From NCBI RefSeq assembly GCF_000277645.1, contig NZ_AKGG01000017.1, forward strand, positions 18,778 through 31,618: 12,841 bases of DNA, read 5' to 3'. Under the pieces are notes generated by a model. That model searched no databases, was not told the origin of the DNA, and was given only the letters and a program-made list of their open reading frames with translations. Numbering within the stretch: position 1 is the first letter of the stretch; every line of letters begins with the position of its first letter. Below are positions 6,614 through 12,634 of this stretch, piece by piece. The translations under genes and the position numbers were made by a program. This DNA is from Weissella koreensis KCTC 3621 (GTDB taxonomy: Bacteria; Bacillota; Bacilli; Lactobacillales; Lactobacillaceae).

Positions 6614-7573
6614 ATGCGTTATATCGTTACTGGTGCCGATGGAAAATTAGCCGGTCGTGTTGCCGAAATTATGTTGAAAAACGTTAGTGGTGATCAACTT
6701 ACTTTCACTTGTTATGACATGAACCGTCTTCCTGCTGATAAATTGAAACGTTGGCAAGATGCTGGTGTTCGCGTTGTTGAAGCTGATTATAATGATAAAG
6801 AATCATTAGTAAAAGCTTTTGCTGATGGAGATCGACTCTTCTTAATCTCTGGATTAGATGTTGGTAAGCGTGTTCAACAACACAAAAATGCAATTGATGC
6901 AGCAATTGAAAATGGCGTTCAACATATCACATATACTTCATTCGTTGGAGCTACGGATCCAGCTTATGAACATGTCTTTGTAACTCCAGACCATACTGCT
7001 ACTGAAGAATACCTTGAATCTACTGGGATTCAATATGCCGCCCTTCGAAACAATCTCTATCTTGAAACATTCATGACAATGCGCGCCATGCTTGCATTTA
7101 TGTCTGATGGACGTTGGGTTACAACTGCCGGTGAAGGTAAAGCAACCCTAGTTCATAAGGATGATTGTGCCGCTGCCGCTGCCGCTGCTCTTCTTGGTAA
7201 AGGTGGAGACCGTAAAGTATTTAACATCGTTGGTTCACAAGCAATTTCAGTTCGTGAGCTTTGCGAAATCATCGCTAAACGCTCTGGTGTAGATCTTGAA
7301 TATGTTCCCGCAACCCAAGAAGAATATTATTCATATCTTGAGAAATTAAATATTCCTCATGACATGAGTGGTGACTTTTCAAAATCTCCTGCTCCATTCA
7401 GCGCTAATGATGTTGTAGATAACGATCAAGCTGTTGGTGATGGTTTGTTTAATGTCGAATCTAATGATATCGAATTTTTAACAGGTAACAAGCCTAAAAC
7501 TGCCATGGATATTGCCGCTAATTTTGACTATATCTGGCGTGATAACATTACCAACTGGCGACAAATGAAGTAA
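6614..7573 (+). CDS. NmrA-like/atypical SDR NAD(P)-binding oxidoreductase
   Basis: A 319-residue atypical short-chain dehydrogenase of the NmrA/QorB-like group. The N-terminal dinucleotide motif is TGADGKLAG at 6-14, followed by SGLDVGKRVQQHKNAIDAA and the YTSFVGA strand. It lacks the SDR Tyr-x-x-x-Lys catalytic pair in its usual place, as is normal for NmrA-like proteins. Relatives are NAD(P)H:quinone or azo reductases or redox-sensing regulators. I chose ATG 6614 because AGAGG lies eight bases upstream and it starts directly with the first Rossmann strand; the GTG at 6569 would add 15 unrelated residues. Codons are more GC-rich and regular than in neighbours (many GCC, CGT, GGT), which suggests high expression. 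It is divergent from lysR, its likely activator. The substrate is unknown. Confidence 0.88.
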   Translation: MRYIVTGADGKLAGRVAEIMLKNVSGDQLTFTCYDMNRLPADKLKRWQDAGVRVVEADYNDKESLVKAFADGDRLFLISGLDVGKRVQQHKNAIDAAIENGVQHITYTSFVGATDPAYEHVFVTPDHTATEEYLESTGIQYAALRNNLYLETFMTMRAMLAFMSDGRWVTTAGEGKATLVHKDDCAAAAAAALLGKGGDRKVFNIVGSQAISVRELCEIIAKRSGVDLEYVPATQEEYYSYLEKLNIPHDMSGDFSKSPAPFSANDVVDNDQAVGDGLFNVESNDIEFLTGNKPKTAMDIAANFDYIWRDNITNWRQMK

Positions 7574-7587
7574 TTCAATTAACCTTT

Positions 7588-7621
7588 AATGCTCATCAAT
7601 TTAAAATTGATGGGCATTTTT
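7588..7621 (+). terminator. Terminator of the NmrA-like gene
   Basis: AATGCTCATCAAT pairs with ATTGATGGGCATT (one T-G wobble) around a small AT loop. A run of T follows, beginning 15 bases after the stop codon. Confidence 0.88.
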
Positions 7622-7746
7622 AATTACAATATATTTTAACTATATTCCAAGTAATTTAAAACATCAAATTAAGTTAATCAACCAAATATTATTAAAGTTA
7701 TGATCACTCATATCTTACTTTTATATCAAATATAAAATTTTTTTAA

Positions 7747-7762
7747 TGATTCACGTGAAACA
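7747..7762. promoter_or_regulatory. parS-like chromosome partition site
   Basis: TGATTCACGTGAAACA matches the 16-bp parS consensus of Bacillus Spo0J/ParB (TGTTNCACGTGAAACA) at all but one specified position. The inner TTCACGTGAA is a perfect palindrome. The outer AATG/CATT also pair, giving a 20-bp palindrome with a single mismatched pair. It is intergenic, between the NmrA-like terminator and the MgtC promoter. In Firmicutes such sites cluster around the replication origin, so this window may lie in the origin-proximal part of the chromosome. Confidence 0.75.
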
Positions 7763-7796
7763 TTAAAAGCTTTATTTTCTATTTATTAAAAATTAC

Positions 7797-7805
7797 TGCT
7801 ATACT
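7797..7805 (+). promoter_or_regulatory. Extended -10 promoter of the MgtC/SapB gene
   Basis: TGCTATACT is an extended -10 (TGN plus TATACT, 5 of 6 matches), 28 bases before the ATG. No clear -35 box is present, as is common for extended -10 promoters. Confidence 0.6.
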
Positions 7806-7833
7806 TATTTTTAATATAAAAAAGGAGTGTTTT

Positions 7834-8493
7834 ATGGAATTTAATTTTATCATTAAACTATTATTATCTGTCGTTTTAGGTATAGCTATTGGCTTAGAGC
7901 GTCAAACTCGCTTTAAATCAGCTGGGGTTAGAACCCACGCTCTAGTTTCCTTGGGTGGAGCCTTAGTGATGATTATTTCGAAATATGGATTTATGGATCT
8001 TTTAAATCTAAATAACATCGCTTTAGACCCATCACGAATTGCTGCTCAAGTTGTTAGTGGAATTGGATTTTTAGGGGCTGGACTAATCATTGTTAAAGGT
8101 GATAAGTTTCTCAGTGTCTCTGGTTTGACTACAGCCGCTGGTGTCTGGGTTACTTCTGGAATTGGAATGGCTGTTGGTGCAGATATGTATATCTTAGCAA
8201 TTAGTGGTACTGTTATTATTATTATCTTGCAATTGATTTTATATAAATTTAAAGATTTTAATCTTCATACTATCTACCATGTTCGTATGACCAGCTCTAT
8301 CGATGATGAACAGGTCAATGAATATCTAAGCCAAATTAGATCAAATAAATTCAACCCAGTTATTGATGCAATCAAATTGGAGCACAAACAAATTAGTACT
8401 GAATTAACGGTGGTTCTATCAAATACTGATGATTTGATTGATCTAAAACAATCAATGCCAAATAACATTTTTATCGAAATTACTGGTGAATAA
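7834..8493 (+). CDS. MgtC/SapB family membrane protein
   Basis: A 219-residue integral membrane protein. The N-terminal MgtC domain has four hydrophobic segments (about 5-22, 34-50, 69-88 and 113-136) and the family motifs GLERQ at 20-24, GVRTHALVSLGGAL at 31-44, DPSRIAAQV at 65-73, GIGFLGAG at 76-83 and GLTTAAGVWVTSGIG at 97-111. A soluble C-terminal part (about 140-219) fits the ACT-like domain of longer members. The start ATG follows AAGGAG at six bases. In pathogens MgtC links to low-magnesium growth and modulates ATP synthase; in lactobacilli the role is undefined. It is a single-gene unit with its own promoter and a shared terminator. No magnesium riboswitch is visible in its short leader. 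Confidence 0.92.
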   Translation: MEFNFIIKLLLSVVLGIAIGLERQTRFKSAGVRTHALVSLGGALVMIISKYGFMDLLNLNNIALDPSRIAAQVVSGIGFLGAGLIIVKGDKFLSVSGLTTAAGVWVTSGIGMAVGADMYILAISGTVIIIILQLILYKFKDFNLHTIYHVRMTSSIDDEQVNEYLSQIRSNKFNPVIDAIKLEHKQISTELTVVLSNTDDLIDLKQSMPNNIFIEITGE

Positions 8494-8514
8494 TTCAGTT
8501 ATTTATATCAAAAT

Positions 8515-8557
8515 AAAAAAACGTTAATCTTTAAATAATTAAGGGTTAACGTTTTTT
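8515..8557. terminator. Bidirectional terminator between MgtC and the oxidoreductase
   Basis: AACGTTAATCTTTAA pairs with TTAAGGGTTAACGTT over 15 bp (two wobbles) with a 4-base loop. It is flanked by an A-run on the left and six T on the right. It serves the two convergent genes ending at 8493 and 8571. Confidence 0.9.
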
Positions 8558-8570
8558 AGTTATTAGATAT

Positions 8571-9578
8571 TTATTTTTCAAAACTTATGACAACTTTACC
8601 AGAAGTCCCACCGGCAGCTACTAATTGAAGAGCTTCTTGTGCTTGATCTAACGAAAAGACCCGTTCATCAATTGCAGGTACAATTTGACGATCTTCTATA
8701 ATTTTTGTAATTGTCTTTAATTGTTGACCACTAGAGCGAACAAAAATAAAACGATATTCGACTCCATACTGCTTAGCTAATTTATCAAGCTTAGATCCCA
8801 CCAAACTAAATAATATTTGCTTCCATTTAGAAAGATCGTGTTCCACAGCAAACTTTTTATTAGGTCCTCCAACCAGGCTTAATATCTTTCCACCTTTTTT
8901 CATAATTTTCATTTCACGTTCAATTTCTTTAACACCCAAAGTATCAATAACGTAATCAATTTCAGAAAGTATTTCCCAATAGTTTTCCTTCCTAAAATCT
9001 AAATACTGATCAGCTCCTAAATTCATAATGTGATTACGAGCTGCTTCATTCCCTGACACTATTACTTTTAATCCCATTGATTTTGCTAAAGGAACTGCAA
9101 TTTGACCAAAACTACCTGAGCCTCCTGGAATAAAAATAGTTTTTCCTGATTCGACTTTCAGCTCCTCATTCAAGGCTTGATATGCTGTCAATCCTGTTAG
9201 TGGAACTGCTACCGCCTGTTTCGCTGACAGATTACTTGGCGTATGCCAAATTGCATCTTCAGCAATAGAAACATATTCACTAAATGCTCCAATTTTATTT
9301 AGTGGTAAACGACTATAAACTTGATCCCCAACCGCAAAATTTTTAACTTCAGATCCTACTTCAACGATTTTTCCGACAACTTCATTCCCAAGTGTTAAAG
9401 GCATCCGATAATTTTGAATTAACTTTACACTACCATTAATATTCATGATATCCAAAGGATTAACTGCTGCATATAAAGGAGCGATCATAACCTCATCTGG
9501 TTGTAAGCTAGGGCGATCAATTTCATTAATTTCAACTTTTATTTCTGAACTATTTTTCTTTATTTGTGCCGCTTTCAT
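8571..9578 (-). CDS. Zinc-independent medium-chain dehydrogenase/reductase
   Basis: A 335-residue MDR-superfamily oxidoreductase. The GroES-like domain has AAVNPLDIMN at 37-46 and LGNEVVGKIVEVG at 63-75. The Rossmann motif is GGSGSFG at 152-158, followed by LGADQYLDFR and a GGTSGKVVI end typical of quinone and enoyl reductases. With no cysteine it cannot hold either ADH zinc. The start ATG at 9578 is chosen because AGAGGA lies six bases before it and the protein then begins MKAAQI; the 9602 start would add eight residues read through the ribosome site. It follows the TetR gene by two bases and its ribosome site lies within that gene, so the two are coupled and share one promoter. It resembles the 2407-3363 protein in fold only, not as a recent duplicate. 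The substrate is unknown. Confidence 0.88.
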   Translation of the reverse strand: MKAAQIKKNSSEIKVEINEIDRPSLQPDEVMIAPLYAAVNPLDIMNINGSVKLIQNYRMPLTLGNEVVGKIVEVGSEVKNFAVGDQVYSRLPLNKIGAFSEYVSIAEDAIWHTPSNLSAKQAVAVPLTGLTAYQALNEELKVESGKTIFIPGGSGSFGQIAVPLAKSMGLKVIVSGNEAARNHIMNLGADQYLDFRKENYWEILSEIDYVIDTLGVKEIEREMKIMKKGGKILSLVGGPNKKFAVEHDLSKWKQILFSLVGSKLDKLAKQYGVEYRFIFVRSSGQQLKTITKIIEDRQIVPAIDERVFSLDQAQEALQLVAAGGTSGKVVISFEK

Positions 9579-9580
9579 AT

Positions 9581-10171
9581 TTAATCCTCTATAGTTTTCC
9601 ATGGCAATGTATCAATAATATCTTCAACGATCTTAGTTAATATTTCTGATTTTGTGTCTAATTTGATTGATACGCGAATTCCGATTAATGCTAATTGCAA
9701 TCGATTAGCTAATGTTTCAAGTGAAATAGATGGCATTAATTCATAAGTAGCCTTTTTTAAAATTTTCAATATTAAGTTTGTCTCTTGTTGCATATAATCA
9801 TTAATAATTGCATTAACATCTGGATCAACCTGTGCTAACTCAGTTGCTGAATTAACGATTAAACATCCTTTTGGTTGTTGTTCATCATGGGTTTTTAGAA
9901 AAAATGAAAACACTTCATTTAATTTAGTTCTTAGATCCTTTGAATCAGTTACCACATCAATAAATTGTTCTTCTAGATATTGGTGATAATACTCCAAGAC
10001 ACGCAAGAAAAGACTGTGTTTATCACCAAATGTAGCATAGATACTTCCTCGATTAATCTGCATCACATCTACTAATTCTTGCATCGATGTATTAGTATAA
10101 CCTTGCTCCCAGAATAAGTTCATAGCTTTTGTTAGCACATCATATTGATTAAATTCTTTTACTCGACTCAT
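9581..10171 (-). CDS. TetR/AcrR-family transcriptional regulator
   Basis: A 196-residue repressor. The helix-turn-helix is at about 28-47 (TSMQELVDVMQINRGSIYAT), followed by FGDK and the helix LFLRVLEYY. The C-terminal ligand/dimer domain carries PKGCLIVNS at 100-108, the KGC motif of a TetR subgroup often paired with oxidoreductase genes. C103 is the only cysteine and might be reactive. I prefer the second of two adjacent ATGs (10171), since AGAGG is five bases before it but only two before the first. It is the first gene of an operon with the downstream MDR oxidoreductase. A strong promoter lies upstream with an imperfect dyad over the start site, fitting autorepression lifted by the substrate of the enzyme. 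Confidence 0.92.
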   Translation of the reverse strand: MSRVKEFNQYDVLTKAMNLFWEQGYTNTSMQELVDVMQINRGSIYATFGDKHSLFLRVLEYYHQYLEEQFIDVVTDSKDLRTKLNEVFSFFLKTHDEQQPKGCLIVNSATELAQVDPDVNAIINDYMQQETNLILKILKKATYELMPSISLETLANRLQLALIGIRVSIKLDTKSEILTKIVEDIIDTLPWKTIED

Positions 10172-10184
10172 CATGTCCTCTTTC

Positions 10185-10200
10185 TGGAATGTTCGTTCAA
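10185..10200. promoter_or_regulatory. Possible TetR operator
   Basis: TTGAACGAACATTCCA on the minus strand begins at the last base of the -10 box and covers the transcription start. Five of eight pairs of the dyad are complementary. Position supports an operator better than symmetry does. Confidence 0.45.
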
Positions 10201-10228
10201 TTATAAATCAGACTCTCTAAATCGTCAA
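10200..10228 (-). promoter_or_regulatory. Promoter of the tetR-oxidoreductase operon
   Basis: On the minus strand TTGACG (10223-10228), exactly 17 bp, then TATAAT (10200-10205). This is the best sigma-A promoter in the window, so tight repression is needed if the operon is inducible. Confidence 0.85.
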
Positions 10229-10270
10229 TTTTTAATGCCTCATAATTTATATTATTTCATTTAACCGTTT

Positions 10271-10316
10271 AAAAATACACCTATAAACATGCTTAAACGC
10301 TTGTTAAAAGATGTAT
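10271..10316 (-). terminator. Probable terminator of rarA
   Basis: On the minus strand ATACATC pairs with GGTGTAT. An inner stem AACA/TGTT with GC/GC is separated by an internal loop, and five T follow. It starts 42 bases after the rarA stop. The stem is imperfect, so confidence is moderate. Confidence 0.55.
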
Positions 10317-10358
10317 AAGATTTGATATTAAATAAATATTATTCTTTTAATATGACTT

Positions 10359-11681
10359 TTATTTATCGTGTTGGTTATGCCAGTCTTTTATTTGAATTAA
10401 TCTATCTTTAAAACGTCCTTCTCTTCCCTTATTTGTAGGAATATAGTATTCATGACCTTCTAAAGAATCTGGCATAGTTTTCATAGTTGTTAATTTATCT
10501 TTAGCATAGTGTGCTAATTCGTAACCTTTACCATATCCTAAATCCTTCATAAATTTAGTTGGCGCATTTCTGATTTGTAATGGAACTGGTTCGTTTTTAG
10601 TTTGTTTAACATCTTTTGTTGCGGATAAACGGGCCTTATAAACTGCATTTGACTTTGGTGCCAATGATAAATAAGTAACTGCTTCAACTAAATGAACATC
10701 ACACTCTGGCATCCCAATAAATTGACAAGCTTGAAAAACATTTACAGCAATGTTCAACGCATTAGTATCTGCTAAACCAATGTCCTCGCTTGCAAATCTC
10801 AATAAGCGCCTCGCGATATAGATTGGATCCTCACCACCTTCAAGCATTCTTGATAACCAGTATATTGCAGCATCAACATCACTATTACGCATTGATTTAT
10901 GTAGGGCTGAAATAATATTATAATGTTCTTCCCCATTTTTATCATAAAGTACAAACTTTTTAGTAATTAATTGGCTTAAATTGTCCATGCTAATAGTAAT
11001 AACGTTTTCATTTTTATCACCATTCAGCACTGCCATCTCTAACGTATTTAAGGCCATCCTAGCATCACCATCAGAAAAATTAGCAATTGTTCTCATTTCA
11101 TCTTCGCCAATTTTAATTACCTGTTCCCCATAACCATTGGGGTTAACAACTGCATTTTTAATTAGTACTACAATATCCTCTTGTTGTAACTCTTTCAGAA
11201 TAAATACTTTACAACGTGATAGTAAGGCTGAATTGATTTCAAAAGATGGATTTTCCGTTGTTGCTCCAATTAAGGTAATGCTACCACGTTCAACATATGG
11301 TAGAAAAGCATCTTGCTGAGCCTTATTGAATCTATGAATTTCATCCACAAAAATCATGGTTTTTTGTCCTATTTCTCGATCTAATTCAGCCTGTTTCATA
11401 ATCTTTTTAATATTGCTAATGCTACTATCTACTGCACTAAATCTCAAAAAATTAGATTGTGTTTTTAGAGCTATAATTTCAGCTAATGTTGTTTTTCCAA
11501 CTCCTGGTGGGCCCCAGAATATCATTGATGAAACCTGATCATTTTCGATGATTTCACGTAAAATTTTATCAGTCCCTAACAAATGACCTTGACCCACAAA
11601 ATCGTCCAGGTTACGTGGGCGAACTCTATTGGCCAAAGGCATATTTTCAAATTGATTAGCAAAAAGCGACCCTTGTTGCAT
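10359..11681 (-). CDS. rarA: Replication-associated recombination protein A (RarA/MgsA), AAA+ ATPase
   Basis: A 440-residue cytoplasmic ATPase of the RarA/MgsA/WRNIP1 family, acting at stalled forks and in recombination. Visible motifs are PLANRVRP at 15-22, FVGQGHLLG at 28-36, Walker A GPPGVGKTT at 57-65, Walker B MIFVDEIHRF at 109-118, sensor 1 GATTENPS at 139-146 and the arginine finger SRC at 155-157. The conserved C-terminal tetramerisation region contains RRLLRFASEDIGLAD and NAPTKFMKDLGYGKGY. Residues 3-7, QGSLF, match the beta-clamp-binding pentapeptide at four of five positions. The start ATG is behind a near-perfect AAAGGAGGT. It is a single-gene unit, divergent from a MerR-family gene. 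Its apparent promoter has a 19-bp spacer holding a perfect dyad, the layout expected of MerR control, which is unusual for a housekeeping gene. Confidence 0.96.
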   Translation of the reverse strand: MQQGSLFANQFENMPLANRVRPRNLDDFVGQGHLLGTDKILREIIENDQVSSMIFWGPPGVGKTTLAEIIALKTQSNFLRFSAVDSSISNIKKIMKQAELDREIGQKTMIFVDEIHRFNKAQQDAFLPYVERGSITLIGATTENPSFEINSALLSRCKVFILKELQQEDIVVLIKNAVVNPNGYGEQVIKIGEDEMRTIANFSDGDARMALNTLEMAVLNGDKNENVITISMDNLSQLITKKFVLYDKNGEEHYNIISALHKSMRNSDVDAAIYWLSRMLEGGEDPIYIARRLLRFASEDIGLADTNALNIAVNVFQACQFIGMPECDVHLVEAVTYLSLAPKSNAVYKARLSATKDVKQTKNEPVPLQIRNAPTKFMKDLGYGKGYELAHYAKDKLTTMKTMPDSLEGHEYYIPTNKGREGRFKDRLIQIKDWHNQHDK

Positions 11682-11721
11682 GAATAAAATACCTCCTTTA
11701 GATAAAATCGTTATATACTAA

Positions 11722-11752
11722 ATGATATTCTGTAACGTATGGTTACAGTCAA
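11722..11752 (-). promoter_or_regulatory. MerR-type promoter reading into rarA
   Basis: On the minus strand TTGACT (11747-11752) and TATCAT (11722-11727, 5 of 6 matches) are 19 bp apart, instead of the usual 17. The spacer is almost filled by the dyad at 11730-11748. This is the geometry that MerR proteins correct by twisting DNA. Confidence 0.6.
11730..11748. promoter_or_regulatory. Perfect dyad between rarA and the MerR-family gene
   Basis: CTGTAAC, five bases, GTTACAG: exact 7-bp arms. It is probably the binding site of the adjacent MerR-family regulator. The same bases fit TGTNA-N7-TNACA, the GlnR/TnrA nitrogen-control consensus (GlnR is itself a MerR-superfamily protein), so GlnR is a real alternative. 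Confidence 0.65.
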
Positions 11753-11771
11753 ATGAGAGGACTTTATTAAT

Positions 11772-12593
11772 ATGTTAAAAATCAGTGAAATGGCCAAATT
11801 AGCTAACACTACCCGCCGCACCCTCATTTTTTATGACCAAATCAATATTTTCAAACCTGCACAAATTAGCAACGCTGGATACCGTTATTATGATTATAAT
11901 CAACTATATGATCTTTTATTTATTTTAGGACTTCGTAGTTTAAACATATCTCTTGATGAAATAAAATTAATTAGGTCAGATTCACCAGCATCTACCACCT
12001 CTCAATTATTAAATACCCAAATAAAAATAGACGATAAGATTACCGAACTTTTACGCATTAAAAAAGTTATTCGTAATAGAATTAACATTAAAAATTCAAT
12101 TAATGTGAATGAATTATATCAGCCCTTAATAGCTACTAGAGTCACCCATGTATTTTGATGTTCTCGTCAATCCGTTGACTGTACTGAAGAAGAAGTTGCC
12201 CAACTATTTTCAGAATTCTACAAGCAACTTGATTATTTAACAGTTATGGATACTAAACATTTGGGATTATTAACTAATCTATCGCTTGATAATCCCACTG
12301 GATACATGGATGCTTCATTTCTAATTCTCAAAGAATCATCTAATGATGATAATAAAGTTTTGATGCCATTAATAGAAAAAGAAGCTGGTCAATATGCTAG
12401 CATTTTAGTAGAAAATACTACTGATGGTATTAATCTAGGTTTAAATAAATTAAAGCTATTCTGTCAAAATAAAAAAATTCAAACTGACGATCATTTATGG
12501 CAAATTAATTCAGATGATACTTTGATTGAAAATGGGGCTTCTAAATATGGTTGGCTAGAATTTCGTACTATTAGCAATACAGAAAAAAATTAA
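11772..12593 (+). pseudogene. MerR-family regulator with effector-binding domain, interrupted by an in-frame TGA
   Basis: One reading frame of 273 residues runs from ATG 11772 (behind AGAGGA) to TAA 12593, broken only by TGA at 12156-12158 (codon 129). The first part has the MerR helix-turn-helix and wing (MLKISEMAKLANTTRRTLIF, then YDQINIFKP and GYRYYDYNQL) and a coiled coil at about 80-112. After the TGA the frame continues CSRQSVDCTEEEVAQLFSEF, then an effector-like domain with EKEAGQYASILVENTTDGIN and GASKYGWLEF. The ATG at 12246 has no ribosome site, so the second half is not an independent gene. The break is most simply a Trp (TGG) codon changed to TGA. A truncated 128-residue DNA-binding protein could still be made. 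It is the only TGA ending any visible reading frame assigned as a gene here. Sequencing error or a recent mutation are both possible. Confidence 0.8.
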
Positions 12594-12595
12594 AT

Positions 12596-12625
12596 AAAAA
12601 ATAGGACTATAAATTTATAGTCCTA
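12596..12625 (-). terminator. Terminator of the right-edge surface-protein gene
   Basis: TAGGACTATAAA is followed at once by its exact complement (12602-12625), a perfect 24-bp palindrome. On the minus strand six T follow, making a strong terminator 9 bases after that gene's stop. On the plus strand it may also end the interrupted MerR gene, though the T-run there is broken. Confidence 0.88.
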
Positions 12626-12634
12626 CTTTATTAA

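Noticed and set aside
6705..6905. Minus-strand reading frame opposite the NmrA-like gene
   Set aside because: It lies wholly within a well-supported Rossmann-fold gene on the other strand and has an unnatural His/Gln-rich composition.
7719..7744. TTTTATAT-CAA-ATATAAAA followed by seven T, as a terminator
   Set aside because: The stem is A/T only and the NmrA-like gene already has a much stronger terminator 100 bases upstream; such sequences arise easily in AT-rich gaps.
2407..9578. The two MDR oxidoreductases as a recent gene duplication
   Set aside because: They share only the fold and general motifs; sequences, lengths, neighbours and operators differ throughout.
10288..10304. Catabolite-control (cre) site around TTAAACGCTT
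   Set aside because: Only the core matches; the outer TG and CA positions fail, and the sequence is better explained as part of the rarA terminator stem.
11137..11538. Two plus-strand reading frames opposite rarA
   Set aside because: They overlap the conserved AAA+ motifs of rarA on the other strand and are shadows of it.
12159..12180. Small hairpin GTCAA-TCCG-TTGAC just after the TGA of the split MerR gene, as a selenocysteine or read-through signal
   Set aside because: The stem is only five base pairs and lies in plainly coding sequence; selenocysteine use is not expected in lactobacilli and nothing else in the gene suggests a selenoprotein.
11772..12593. Recoded genetic code with TGA as Trp
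   Set aside because: No assigned intact gene contains an internal TGA, and the gene families point to ordinary Lactobacillaceae, which use TGA as stop.
12246..12593. Independent small gene starting at ATG 12246
   Set aside because: There is no ribosome site, and the frame is continuous with the upstream MerR part through a single TGA, so it is the second half of one gene.
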